Assembly (NCBI GenBank): GCA_963782495.1
Contig: CAWAJU010000004.1
Coordinates: 354,295-418,294, forward strand
Reading direction: 5' to 3'
Length of the DNA: 64,000 bases
From: DASQBT01 sp963782495
Lineage (GTDB): Bacteria > Pseudomonadota > Gammaproteobacteria > Burkholderiales > Thiobacillaceae
Shown in pieces: positions 41,689 to 51,118 of the stretch. Position numbers and translations under genes: made by a program. A model generated the notes under the pieces. The model saw only the letters and a list, made by a program, of their open reading frames with translations. It ran no database searches and had not been told where the DNA came from. Position 1 is the first letter of the stretch. Every line of letters begins with the position of its first letter.

Positions 41689-42355
41689 CGGCAGCCTCGA
41701 TAAGATAGCCCAGCCCGCGCACCGTGCGGATGAAGATGCCTTCCGGCTCCAGCTTCTTGCGCAGCCGGTGTATATAGACCTCGATCGCGTTTGACCCGAT
41801 GTTCGCATCCCAGCTCGACATCGCGGAAGAAAGGGTCTGCTTTGAAATGACTTTCCCTGCCCGATGCATCAGCGCGGACAAGACCTCACGCTCGCGGCTG
41901 GAGAACTCGACCTCCCTGCCGTCCAGGAAGACCTGCCGGGTGGCGGCATCGAACGAGAGTTTTCCCAGCTCCAGGCGTGCCGACGTCGCCCCGCCATGAT
42001 GACGTCGCACGAGGGCGCGCAAACGGGCCTGCAGTTCCGCGACCGCAAAGGGCTTGGGCAAATAGTCGTCGGCTCCGCTGTCCAGGCCCGCCACCCGGTC
42101 GCCGATCGCATCGCGTGCAGTCAGGATCATGACCGGCAGTCGGCTTCCGCGCCTGCGTAGACGCTTGAGCACTTCCAGTCCGTCCATGCGCGGGAGGCCC
42201 AGATCGAGCAGCAGCGCATCATAGCTTTCAGTCGTCAGGGCGAGGTCGGCCGCCACTCCATCGCTCACCCAATCCACGCTGTAACCCTCCTGCTTGCAGG
42301 CGCGCGTGAGCAGATCCGCGAGCGCGGAATCGTCTTCAGTCAACAGGATGCGCAT
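41672..42355 (-). CDS. OmpR-family response regulator, PmrA/TctD-like
   Basis: The 227-residue regulator has a receiver domain (ILLTEDDSALADLL; Asp in ALLLDLGLPRMD; LPKPFAVAELQARL) and a winged-helix C-terminal domain (FSSREREVLSALM, IEVYIHRLRKKLE, IRTVRGLGYLIE). It is divergent from the GT2-GT39 operon with 98 bp between start codons, so it could control both directions. Confidence 0.9.
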   Translation of the reverse strand: MRILLTEDDSALADLLTRACKQEGYSVDWVSDGVAADLALTTESYDALLLDLGLPRMDGLEVLKRLRRRGSRLPVMILTARDAIGDRVAGLDSGADDYLPKPFAVAELQARLRALVRRHHGGATSARLELGKLSFDAATRQVFLDGREVEFSSREREVLSALMHRAGKVISKQTLSSAMSSWDANIGSNAIEVYIHRLRKKLEPEGIFIRTVRGLGYLIEAADGRPD

Positions 42356-42453
42356 TGAATATTCGCGGATGTAAGGAAATTGAAAGGCATTCTAGAGCAT
42401 TCTGCGCCAACCCATATTGGAATGGAGCCGTCGCCGGTTCCCAACACAGCACC

Positions 42454-43527
42454 ATGCTTCCTCACAGACTTGATACCCATGATTACATTCCCGCCGCGGG
42501 ACTAACACCGATTCCATTTTCGCGAAGGCCGGGAAAGGAGTTCGCCGACAAAGGCAGTTTTGCCAGGGTCCCGCGCCACTGGCTGCCCAGCCTGACAGTG
42601 GTGATTCCGTGCTTTAACGAAGCGGCCAACCTGAACCGGCTCCTGCCACGCTTGCAAGCCACGCTGGAAGCACTGGTCCCGGATTGGGAGGTCATCCTGG
42701 TGGATGACGGCAGCCGTGACCACACTCCCGAGTTGTTTGAGTTCTGGTCAGGCCAGCCGGGATTTCACGCCATCCAGTTGTCGCGCAACTTCGGCAAGGA
42801 AGCGGCGCTCACGGCAGGTCTGGAGGCGGCCCGTTGCGACGTGACGGTGATGATGGATGCGGATTTGCAACACTCGCCTGATCTTATACCAGCCATGGTT
42901 GCACAATGGCAGAAAGGCTATGACGTCGTGTATGCGGTGCGTGAACACCGTCGCGATGAGGGCGCGCTCAAGCGCGTCGGCACCCGCTGGTTTTACCGGC
43001 TGGTGAATGCCGGCGGACATTTCCAGGTCCCGCCCGATGCGGGTGACTTCCGCCTCATGGACCGCGCAGCAGTCAATGCATTGCTCGCCCTGCCGGAAAG
43101 AAACCGCTTCATGAAGGGCTTGTATGCCTGGGTGGGATTCGACACCACCGAACTCTCGTACGTGCCCGAAGCCCGAGGCGATGGGCGCAGCGCGTTTAGC
43201 CTGTTTCGTCTGATCGGGCTGTCCATTGACGGATTGACCGCATTCACAACCTGGCCGCTGCGCGTTGCAAGTCTGATGGGACTTGCATTGGCATTGCTGG
43301 CATTCGGCTATGGCGGGTATCTTGTGATCGACTATCTACTGAATGGTCACACTATTCCCGGCTGGACAACCATAGTGGTCGGGCTGATGCTGTTCTCCGG
43401 CATTCAGCTTATCGGGCTTGGGGTCCTGGGCGAATATGTAAGCCGGATATTCGAGGAGGTTAAGGGACGCCCCTTGTACGTAATCAAGCATCGGGCTGCG
43501 CGGAATTTGCGGGAGGACCGGCAATGA
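42454..43527 (+). CDS. GT2 glycosyltransferase (undecaprenyl-phosphate type)
   Basis: The protein of about 357 residues has a GT-A domain: VVIPCFNEAANL, VILVDDGSRDHT, MMDADLQHSPDLIPAM and the acceptor-side DFRLMDRAAV. Two C-terminal transmembrane helices follow, with YVSRIFEEVKGRPLYV. This is the GtrB/ArnC/DPM1 family that charges undecaprenyl phosphate with a sugar. The frame opens with TTG 42355; ATG 42454 is the plausible start. ATGA overlap with the next GT39 gene indicates an operon. Confidence 0.87.
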   Translation: MLPHRLDTHDYIPAAGLTPIPFSRRPGKEFADKGSFARVPRHWLPSLTVVIPCFNEAANLNRLLPRLQATLEALVPDWEVILVDDGSRDHTPELFEFWSGQPGFHAIQLSRNFGKEAALTAGLEAARCDVTVMMDADLQHSPDLIPAMVAQWQKGYDVVYAVREHRRDEGALKRVGTRWFYRLVNAGGHFQVPPDAGDFRLMDRAAVNALLALPERNRFMKGLYAWVGFDTTELSYVPEARGDGRSAFSLFRLIGLSIDGLTAFTTWPLRVASLMGLALALLAFGYGGYLVIDYLLNGHTIPGWTTIVVGLMLFSGIQLIGLGVLGEYVSRIFEEVKGRPLYVIKHRAARNLREDRQ

Positions 43528-45083
43528 TCGCTGGCTGGAACAGGCGCGAGGCGGGATTGTTCCTGCTTGCGCTGGCCTGGCTTGCCCTGACCCTGGGCGT
43601 CAGGCCCCTGGCATTGCCGGACGAGGGGCGCTATGTGAGTGTGGCCTGGGAGATGCTCACGTCTGGAAACTGGCTTTTCCCCACATTGGATGGACTGCCC
43701 TTCTTCCACAAGCCGCCGCTCTTCTACTGGATCACCGCGGGCAGCCTGAGCCTGTTTGGCACTCATGAGTGGGCCGGCCGGCTCGCTCCCCTGCTCGGAG
43801 CCGGAATTGCCGCATTCACTCTTTACGGATTTGCGCTCCGGCAAAACGGGAAAGGCATCGCGCGCTGGAGCCTGTTGATACTGGTCACTCAGCCGCTGTT
43901 TTTCGGTGGCGCCCAGTTTGCCAACCTGGACATGCTGGTAGCCGGCCTTATCAGCGCTGCGGTTCTGCTGTCAGCGGAAGCCGCGCTTAACGCAGGCAGG
44001 AACCAGCCCTATCGTGGATTGCTGGCCAGCGCCTATCTTGCTGCCGCCCTTGGGGTCCTGGCGAAAGGCTTGATCGGCATCGTACTGCCCGGCATGGTGA
44101 TCTTGATCTGGCTTGCATGGAATCGTCGCCTAAACCTCTTGCGACAATTGGTCTGGCTGCCGGGACTTGTTCTCTTTGCGCTTGTGGCCGTGCCCTGGTT
44201 CGCCGCCATGGAGGCACGCTTTCCCGGCTTTCTGAACTATTTCTTTGTCTATAACCATTTTCAGCGTTTTACTGAAAGCGGCTTCAACAATTCCATGCCT
44301 TTCTGGTTCTACGTGCCGGTGGTTCTGATTCTGACCCTTCCCTGGGCGTACTGGCTGCCCGCAGCCTGGAAGGCCACAGGACCGGAAACAGAAGGCCGGC
44401 CAAGCATCCGCTCCCTGATGTGGATCTGGCCCGCCGTGATAATCGGCTTCTTCTCCATTCCCTCGTCCAAGCTGGTGGGCTATGTCTTGCCTGCGTTGCC
44501 CCCGCTGGCGTACCTGGTTGCAATTGCCCTTCAGCAAAAGTGGGGCAGCTCAGAGACCCTGCCGCGTCCTTTGAAGTGGTTTGCTGCAGTCGCTGGTGTG
44601 GTCTGCGTGTCCGCCATCCTGGCCAACAACGTCTTCAATACCAAGTCCGACAGGAGCCTGGCCAACTTGATTGCGGCTCAACGCCAACCCGGGGAACCGA
44701 TTGTGTTCCTAAAGAACCAGTTCTTTGATGTGCCGTTTTATCTGCGACTGCGCGAACCGGTGAGGATCTTTGATAACTGGGATCAGGCCAATGTCCCCCA
44801 GCGCGATAACTGGCGCAAGGTGTTGTATGACGCGGGCAGGTTCGACCAGGCGAGGGCGCGCGGCGTCCTGCTTGACCAGGCCCAACTCACCCAGACACTC
44901 TGCGCCCATCCTGCATCCTGGATCGTCGGTCTTAAAGGTTCGGATCGTGACTATCCCTTCCTGCAGCAGACCCGGCCGGTGTTGGCGCATCAATATGCAA
45001 CGGTCTGGAAGGTCTCACAAACGGCGATGGCTGCTAGGGGCCTGTGCCCTGAAACGCCCATCGTCGGCTCAATAGGTAGGTGA
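43524..45083 (+). CDS. ArnT-like GT39 glycosyltransferase
   Basis: The 519-residue protein has about 12 transmembrane helices. The acidic loop LPDEGRYVSVAWEML and FHKPPLFYWITA are strongly ArnT-like, and TM loop 2 has the EWAGRLAPLLG block. It should transfer an undecaprenyl-linked sugar to lipid A or another envelope acceptor. It overlaps the GT2 gene by ATGA, and its 3' end overlaps the convergent gtrA by 50 nt. Confidence 0.88.
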   Translation: MIAGWNRREAGLFLLALAWLALTLGVRPLALPDEGRYVSVAWEMLTSGNWLFPTLDGLPFFHKPPLFYWITAGSLSLFGTHEWAGRLAPLLGAGIAAFTLYGFALRQNGKGIARWSLLILVTQPLFFGGAQFANLDMLVAGLISAAVLLSAEAALNAGRNQPYRGLLASAYLAAALGVLAKGLIGIVLPGMVILIWLAWNRRLNLLRQLVWLPGLVLFALVAVPWFAAMEARFPGFLNYFFVYNHFQRFTESGFNNSMPFWFYVPVVLILTLPWAYWLPAAWKATGPETEGRPSIRSLMWIWPAVIIGFFSIPSSKLVGYVLPALPPLAYLVAIALQQKWGSSETLPRPLKWFAAVAGVVCVSAILANNVFNTKSDRSLANLIAAQRQPGEPIVFLKNQFFDVPFYLRLREPVRIFDNWDQANVPQRDNWRKVLYDAGRFDQARARGVLLDQAQLTQTLCAHPASWIVGLKGSDRDYPFLQQTRPVLAHQYATVWKVSQTAMAARGLCPETPIVGSIGR

Positions 45084-45426
45084 GAACCGCAACAGATACG
45101 AGGATCAGCGCCAGCAGGAAGTAATAGGGCAGTTCACTTACGGACAAGAGAATCGCATAGGAACATTCGTTGATGGCAAATCCTGCTGCGGAGAGCAAGA
45201 AGAATCGCCCGGCCGATCGCAACACCGGCGCCGCATGGTCGGCAAAGGTCAAGGAATAGTGTCCCCCATACGACACGCCGAAGGCGCACAGCCAGCCGAT
45301 CACGTTCGCCTTGAGTGGAGCCAGCGCCAGCCACTCCACGATCAGGACGACGGTCAGGAAATGCGTGAGAGCGGCCGCACTTCCCACCAGGATGAACAGA
45401 ATGGTGCGCCGGTTGAGAACGAACAT
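45034..45426 (-). CDS. GtrA family membrane protein
   Basis: The 130-residue protein has four transmembrane helices: FILVGSAAALTHFLTVVLIV, NVIGWLCAFGVSYGGHYSL, RFFLLSAAGFAINECSYAIL and LLALILVSVAVLTYLLS. It ends in RRWAF, the standard GtrA ending. GtrA-type proteins flip undecaprenyl-phosphate sugars across the inner membrane. It is divergent from the ChbG-like gene by 39 bp and convergent with the GT39 gene. Confidence 0.85.
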   Translation of the reverse strand: MFVLNRRTILFILVGSAAALTHFLTVVLIVEWLALAPLKANVIGWLCAFGVSYGGHYSLTFADHAAPVLRSAGRFFLLSAAGFAINECSYAILLSVSELPYYFLLALILVSVAVLTYLLSRRWAFQGTGP

Positions 45427-45465
45427 GACGAGTCCGCCAGGATCAAACATCGGGCATTGTACGGG

Positions 45466-46359
45466 ATGCCGCGCGCGCAGCTGCAAACTTCCGATTCGCC
45501 AGGACGCACAATCTGCGTATGTGTCGATGACTATGGCTTGCACGCCGGAATCAACCAGGCGACCCTGAATCTGGTCCGCGAAAATCGCGTCTCCGCGGTC
45601 AGTTGTTTGGTCGATGGCCCTGCCTGGCCTTCCGGTTGGAATGCTCTGAAGTCCGATGCTGCCAAGGTGGAAATAGGCCTGCATCTCAATTTTACCGAGG
45701 ACCTTGGACACAATCGGATCCTGCACACTCTGCCGAAACTGATACTTCTGGCTTACCTCCGCAGACTGAACCGCGCCACGCTGAAATGGGATATCCGACG
45801 CCAGTTCGAGCGTTTTGAGTCGGTCACGGGACGCGCGCCGGATTTTGTCGATGGGCATCAGCATGTCCATCAACTGCCCGTCATCAGGGAAGCACTTTTC
45901 GAAGTCCTGAATGAACGCCATGGCCCACCCACGCTCTGGCTGCGGGCCACGCATCCACCCGACCACTGGTCGAAAACGAAGCTTTCTCTTTCGGTCAAAA
46001 TTAAGTCTGGATTGATTGCTTGCCTTGGTGCGTCCGCGCTAAGTCGGCTTGCGAGCACGCATGGTTACAGTCAAAACCGGCACCTGCTTGGCGTATATGG
46101 ATTCGACATGTCGGAACGACACTATCTTCTGAATATGAGGATATGGCTTAAGCATGCAGAGGACGGCGATGTGCTGATGTGCCACCCATCCTTGGCTGGC
46201 CCCTGGAACGACCCGCTGTTGGGGGCCCGCATTCATGAGCACCAGGTTCTATCGGGTGATGCCTTTGCCGCTTTGATAGAGTGGACAGGGATCAAGATCG
46301 GAACCTTGCCGGTAGCCACAACAGGCCTTGCAGGAACAACCGTCGAGACACGCGCCTAG
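45466..46359 (+). CDS. ChbG/YdjC-family carbohydrate deacetylase, copy 1
   Basis: The 297-residue protein has the YdjC/HpnK/NaxD-type signatures: VDDYGLHAGINQA (metal Asp), EIGLHLNFTED (His) and DFVDGHQHVHQLP (His). Such enzymes remove acetyl groups from sugars, including undecaprenyl-linked amino sugars in lipid A modification. It lies divergently from gtrA and is the first of two tandem copies. The GT2/GT39/GtrA context points to envelope sugar modification. Hopanoid-related HpnK is another family member, but no hopanoid genes are here. Confidence 0.83.
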   Translation: MPRAQLQTSDSPGRTICVCVDDYGLHAGINQATLNLVRENRVSAVSCLVDGPAWPSGWNALKSDAAKVEIGLHLNFTEDLGHNRILHTLPKLILLAYLRRLNRATLKWDIRRQFERFESVTGRAPDFVDGHQHVHQLPVIREALFEVLNERHGPPTLWLRATHPPDHWSKTKLSLSVKIKSGLIACLGASALSRLASTHGYSQNRHLLGVYGFDMSERHYLLNMRIWLKHAEDGDVLMCHPSLAGPWNDPLLGARIHEHQVLSGDAFAALIEWTGIKIGTLPVATTGLAGTTVETRA

Positions 46360-46617
46360 CATTTCGCCGGAAAAATGGAAGCGAACGCTGGCGCCGGATT
46401 CCTTGGCCGACAAGATCCCAATTGCATCCAATAAAGTTCGCAGTGGATGGGCAGCGCATGCTTATGTCACTTGGCATCGTTCTTGCCGTGGCTCTGCTGA
46501 TTTGTTTCGCTTGGGCAGAACGCTTGAGCGGTTTCCTTGTCTATATCGCTCCTTTGTAGATTCTGCCCAGCGCATGGCCCCGACAATTTCATGACAAGCA
46601 GATTGCCGTCGCGAGTC

Positions 46618-46779
46618 CTCGTGACCCCGCCGCGACAACCCGAACACTCGGATCATATCGACCCTGCGCGACATCTGCGTTTGACAGTTGACGACGAGGA
46701 CGAGGGTGAAGATTCGCAGAAGGGCAGCGGCACTTTCCGGCAGGACGCAAGAACCTCTGTGGCAACCGAGAAGATGCAG
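46618..46779 (-). pseudogene. Antisense gtrA remnant from duplication
   Basis: The minus-strand reading of this stretch gives SAAALLRIFTLVLVVNCQ, then VFGLSRRGHE, which aligns with the start of GtrA (SAAALTHFLTVVLIVEWL, then AFGVSYGGHY). It ends after about 50 residues. Its placement just upstream of and overlapping the start of the second ChbG-like gene mirrors gtrA/ChbG copy 1, so the divergent pair was duplicated and this gtrA copy decayed. Confidence 0.68.
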
Positions 46780-47679
46780 CTCGAGCCCGCCATCAGCAAA
46801 CCTGTGGAATTGCACGGCGCGCCATCTGCCCGGTATGGAACATCCGAGCTGCCCAAGCGTACCATCTGTATTTGTGCCGACGATTTCGGGTTGCACATGG
46901 GCGTCAACCAGGCAGCTGTCAACCTGGCGCGCGAACATCGTATCTCTGCAGTCAGTTGTCTGGTGGATGGCCCGGCATGGCAATCCGGATGGGACGCCCT
47001 TAAAGCACATGCCGCCTCGGTTGAAGTGGGTCTGCATTTGAACCTCACTGAGGATCTCGGTCAGAATGCTATCTTGTACTCACTTCCCAAACTGATCCTT
47101 CTGGCTTATGCACGCGGGCTGAGCCGCGACTCGCTCAGACGGGATATCCAGCGCCAGTTTGAGCGTTTCGAGGCAACGACGGGGCGCATGCCGGACTTCG
47201 TGGATGGCCATCAGCATGTCCATCAACTCCCCATGATCAGAAATGCGCTCATGGATGTCCTGGACAGACGCTATAGCGGGCGCAAGCCCTGGCTGCGGGC
47301 CACCTATCCACCTGCACGCAGTGAGGACGTGATCCTCCCTGTGGCAATCCGGTTCAAGTCAACAATGATCGCGCGGCTTGGCGCATCGGCGCTAAGCCGC
47401 TTGGCTCGAACACACGGCTACAGCCAAAATCTTCATCTGATGGGAGTATACGGATTCGAAATGTCGGAAAGGCATTATCTGCACAACCTGCGCGCATGGT
47501 TGACGAGCGCGAAGAGCGGCGATGTGCTGATGTGCCACCCGTCCTTGACGGGACCCTGGAAAGATCCGCTGCTTGGCGCACGCTATCACGAGTACAGGGT
47601 CCTGTCGGGCGATGTTTATACGACTTTGGCGGAATGCGCCGGAATCAGGATTGGGACCTTGCCGTTCCGGGTAACTTGA
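46774..47679 (+). CDS. ChbG/YdjC-family carbohydrate deacetylase, copy 2
   Basis: The 301-residue protein is highly similar to copy 1 across its length: ADDFGLHMGVNQA, EVGLHLNLTEDL, DFVDGHQHVHQLP, GASALSRLARTHGYSQN and DVLMCHPSLTGPW. All metal ligands are intact, so both copies should be active. The frame is open to 46537, but the N-terminal region there is antisense gtrA remnant; ATG 46774 (MQLEPAISKPVEL) is the sensible start. It is a tandem paralogue, possibly with altered substrate. Confidence 0.83.
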   Translation: MQLEPAISKPVELHGAPSARYGTSELPKRTICICADDFGLHMGVNQAAVNLAREHRISAVSCLVDGPAWQSGWDALKAHAASVEVGLHLNLTEDLGQNAILYSLPKLILLAYARGLSRDSLRRDIQRQFERFEATTGRMPDFVDGHQHVHQLPMIRNALMDVLDRRYSGRKPWLRATYPPARSEDVILPVAIRFKSTMIARLGASALSRLARTHGYSQNLHLMGVYGFEMSERHYLHNLRAWLTSAKSGDVLMCHPSLTGPWKDPLLGARYHEYRVLSGDVYTTLAECAGIRIGTLPFRVT

Positions 47680-47771
47680 GCTGAAGGCAGCGCACTGCAG
47701 ACTTGGACGTTTCGCTACGCATGCCCAGAGACATCCAGGCAGAACTTGCCGGGAGACCCACTGACCAACGC

Positions 47772-49385
47772 CTAGGTTTGGCTCGACGCGGCGAGCATCT
47801 CCCGCGCCACCGCTTCGGCCACCTTGATGCCATCCACACCTGCCGACAAGATGCCTCCCGCGTAGCCCGCGCCTTCGCCTGCGGGATACAGACCTTTCAC
47901 GTTCAGGCTCTGGCAATCGTCCCCGCGGGTGATGCGCAACGGCGACGAGGTTCGGGTTTCCACGCCGGTCAGCACCGCGTCCGTCATGGCGAAACCCTTG
48001 ATCTGCCGGTCGAATGCGGGCAGAGCTTCACGGAGCGCCTCGATGGCAAAATCCGGAAGGCTGGTTGCGAGATCGCCCAGATGAACCCCGGGGGTGTAGG
48101 ACGGTTCCACCGCGCCGAGTTGCGTGGAGGGCACTCCGCGCAGGAAGTCGCCGACCAACTGGCCCGGTGCGTCGTAATTGCCGCCGCCCAGTTCAAATGC
48201 GCGAGACTCCCACTGGCGCTGAAACTCCACGCCGGCCAAGGGGCCACCGGGATAGTCCTCTGGAGTAACACCGACGACGATGCCGGCATTGGCGTTGCGT
48301 TCGTTGCGTGAATACTGGCTCATGCCGTTGGTAACGACCCGGTTCGGCTCGGATGCAGCCGCGACGACCGTGCCTCCAGGACACATGCAAAAGCTGTAGA
48401 CCGAACGGCCGTTCTTCGCGTGGTGCACGAGCTTGTAGTCAGCCGCGCCGAGTATGGGATTGCCCGCGTGTTTGCCGAAGCGCGCCTTGTCGATCAGCGA
48501 CTGTGGATGCTCGATGCGCAAGCCAATGGAAAACGCCTTGGCTTCCATGAACACGCCCCGCGCATGCAACATCTCGAAAGTATCGCGGGCGCTGTGTCCG
48601 AGTGCGAGAATGACATGGTCCGAACGAATCTCTTCGCCGTTCGCCAGCTTCACGCCGCGCACCCGCCCACCCTCGATCAGCAGGTCGGTGACGCGTTGCT
48701 GGAAGCGGATTTCTCCGCCCAGTTCCTCGATCTCACGCCGCATGGTTTCTACCATCCCCACCAATCGGAAGGTGCCGATGTGGGGCTTGGATACATAGAG
48801 AATCTCCTCGGGTGCGCCCGCCTTGACGAATTCGGTGAGCACCTTGCGGCCATAGTGTTTAGGATCCTTGATCTGGCTGTAGAGCTTGCCGTCGGAAAAC
48901 GTGCCCGCCCCGCCCTCGCCAAACTGCACGTTCGATTCGGGATTGAGGATGTGTTTCCGCCACAGCCCCCAGGTGTCCTGGGTCCGTTCGCGCACCGCCT
49001 TGCCGCGCTCGAGCACCAAAGGCCTGAAGCCCATCTGCGCCAGCACCAGCGCAGCAAAAATGCCGCAGGGGCCGAAGCCCACCACCACCGGGCGCGTGCC
49101 GAGCGTCTTCGACACATGGCCGATGAAGTGGTAACTCGTATCGGGGGTGGGCGTGACATTGCGGTCATGGCGCAGCTTGTTCAATAGCGCCGCTTCATCC
49201 TTGACCGTGACATCGACGCTATAAATCAACAGCAGTGCGTGGGACTTCCGCGCATCGTAGCTGCGCTTGAAGATTTTGATGTTGCCGACTTCCTCCGCCG
49301 GAATGCCCAGGCGTTGCGTAACCGCTTCGTGTAGGGCTTCGGGCGGATGGTCGAGAGGAAGTTTGAGTTCAGTCAGTCGCAGCAT
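47772..49385 (-). CDS. FAD-dependent oxidoreductase (COG2509-type dehydrogenase)
   Basis: The 537-residue protein has an N-terminal ferredoxin-like region (KIFKRSYDARKSHALLLIYSV), then the FAD-binding VVVGFGPCGIFAALVLA, VLERGKAVRERT, NVQFGEGGAGTFSDGKL and a C-terminal YPAGEGAGYAGGILSAGVDG for flavin. This is the uncharacterised FAD-dependent dehydrogenase family COG2509. No partner gene is adjacent. The start is ATG 49385; Met 49397 is also possible. Confidence 0.87.
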   Translation of the reverse strand: MLRLTELKLPLDHPPEALHEAVTQRLGIPAEEVGNIKIFKRSYDARKSHALLLIYSVDVTVKDEAALLNKLRHDRNVTPTPDTSYHFIGHVSKTLGTRPVVVGFGPCGIFAALVLAQMGFRPLVLERGKAVRERTQDTWGLWRKHILNPESNVQFGEGGAGTFSDGKLYSQIKDPKHYGRKVLTEFVKAGAPEEILYVSKPHIGTFRLVGMVETMRREIEELGGEIRFQQRVTDLLIEGGRVRGVKLANGEEIRSDHVILALGHSARDTFEMLHARGVFMEAKAFSIGLRIEHPQSLIDKARFGKHAGNPILGAADYKLVHHAKNGRSVYSFCMCPGGTVVAAASEPNRVVTNGMSQYSRNERNANAGIVVGVTPEDYPGGPLAGVEFQRQWESRAFELGGGNYDAPGQLVGDFLRGVPSTQLGAVEPSYTPGVHLGDLATSLPDFAIEALREALPAFDRQIKGFAMTDAVLTGVETRTSSPLRITRGDDCQSLNVKGLYPAGEGAGYAGGILSAGVDGIKVAEAVAREMLAASSQT

Positions 49386-49397
49386 GGCTCGATTCAA

Positions 49398-49968
49398 TGT
49401 TTAAAGTGACCGCCTGGAGCCGATCGCCTTGGCCTCCTCCCGGCCTGCTCTGACACAAGCTGCAGAATCCAATCTCCCATTTCGCGGCGTCCCCATCTGC
49501 AGCGGGTCGATCCAGCGACGTGGAGCCCCTCGCCCATGGCTCCGAATCGTCACTCCCACTCAATTATCAATGGACGTGCTAATGCCCCTGCTGGCGTGGC
49601 CTCCCCTGGAGGGGCAAATCGTGTATCGTCACGCGTGCCGGGGGAGGAGATCGCTTACCCGGCCGCGCACAGCCGATTATCTGACAGAGTGATCTTCTTC
49701 GCTACAGACGTTCATTCCGTGTCAGCGTACCGATATGATCGGAATTGCTGGGGCAAGAGAAGGATCAAGGAATATCGAAGCACAGTAAGCGGGGACTGGT
49801 TGCATCGAAAACTCGGCCGGGAACGAAGAGTCAAAGAAATTCCGGGGGCCGTCCGATCTTCGGCCTGAACGAACGTTTGTGCCTTGGTAGAATTGCCCAT
49901 TTAGCGGTCAGGCTGGGCGTCCGCTCAGGGTGCCCGAATCCATGTATTTCCAGTGCCCGAGGTGATCA
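49398..49968 (+). other. Long intergenic stretch, no supported gene
   Basis: About 570 bp between the FAD oxidoreductase (divergent) and the cNMP/DUF1003 gene. Short frames here have low-complexity Arg/Ala composition and no family signal. A small inverted repeat CTCCCC/GGGG at about 49602-49615 is the only structure seen. It should contain both promoters. Confidence 0.5.
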
Positions 49969-50823
49969 ATGGCCTGCAACCCTGATGTCCTTAAACAAGT
50001 TCAACTATTCGCCTTGCTCGATGACGAAGAACTGGCCGTTCTTGCGAGCCAGGTTGAACTACGCAATTTTGCGCCACGCCAGCGAATCTACAAGATCGGT
50101 GATCCCAGCGAGCGCGCCTTTATCATGGTGTCCGGCTCTGTTCGGGTTTCGACCATCGACGAAGACAACCAGGTCGTGCTTCTGGATATGCCGATCCATG
50201 GCGAAGTATTCGGCTTTGCGTCAATGCTGGCACGGACTCCGCATCAGACCGAAGCCACCGCCATCGAACAGACCGAATGCATTGAGGTGGACCTCCATGA
50301 CATTACCGTCCTGATCAGGAAGAAACCCGACGCCGGCCTGGACCTGCTGACGGTCATGGGCAAGCAGTTTCATGGCGCGGAACGACTTGTTCGACTCCGC
50401 GCCGCGCGCAACCCAAACGATGTGATCGAGGAGGCAGAAACCCTCGGCGAACGGGTTGCCGACGTGGTGGCGTCCTTCGGCGGTTCCTGGACGTTCATCA
50501 TTACGTTTGCCGTGGTCCTCGTCGTGTACTCAAGTGTCAACGTCGAACTCGGACACAAGGCATGGGACCCGTATCCCTTCATCCTGCTTAATCTATTCCT
50601 TTCTATGCTGGCCGCAATACAGGCGCCCATCATCATGATGAGTCAGAACCGCCAGGACAAGAAGGATCGCCTGCGTAGTGAGCTCGATTTCGATGTCAAT
50701 CGCCGGGCACACACGGAGATCCAGGGCCTTGCCCACAGGATCAACCTGCTACACGACAAGATCGAGGATGTGGGTGAGATCCTGCGCAAATCCAGGGATA
50801 ACTCGACGCCAATGAGTGGCTGA
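49969..50823 (+). CDS. cNMP-binding domain plus DUF1003 membrane protein
   Basis: The 284-residue protein has an N-terminal cyclic-nucleotide-binding beta-barrel of Crp type (residues 5-125: IYKIGDPSERAFIMVSGSVRVS, HGEVFGFASML). A DUF1003 region with two transmembrane helices follows (SWTFIITFAVVLVVYSSVNV and PFILLNLFLSMLAAIQAPIIMMSQNRQDKKDR), then a C-terminal helical tail. No HTH is present, so it is not a transcription factor. It may sense cyclic nucleotide at the membrane; the P-type ATPase gene follows. Confidence 0.83.
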   Translation: MACNPDVLKQVQLFALLDDEELAVLASQVELRNFAPRQRIYKIGDPSERAFIMVSGSVRVSTIDEDNQVVLLDMPIHGEVFGFASMLARTPHQTEATAIEQTECIEVDLHDITVLIRKKPDAGLDLLTVMGKQFHGAERLVRLRAARNPNDVIEEAETLGERVADVVASFGGSWTFIITFAVVLVVYSSVNVELGHKAWDPYPFILLNLFLSMLAAIQAPIIMMSQNRQDKKDRLRSELDFDVNRRAHTEIQGLAHRINLLHDKIEDVGEILRKSRDNSTPMSG

Positions 50824-51118
50824 ACAGTGCGAGATGTTTCCGCATAGTCGAGCTCGGCTTCCTTCCGCGCTGGGCCACAGGGTCGTCATTTGCCCTTCTG
50901 CGGCGGCAATGTGAAGCGGGTCGGGTCCAGTTGCGGTGGAAACCGGAACGCTGCCGGCCGGTGAGACTTGTTGGCCTAAGTCCGGCAAGCAATCCATGGC
51001 GCAAACCAGGGCGAAAACGAATCGCCCTCTTAATCGAGTATTGGCAAGAACCTGAGAATGGCAGAAACCATTCCTCAATTCACGACTCCCAGGATATGAC
51101 CAAGGCAGGAGAATCGCC

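Noticed and set aside
49602..49615. Terminator-like inverted repeat in the 570-bp gap
   Set aside because: The stem is short and has no T-run on either strand.
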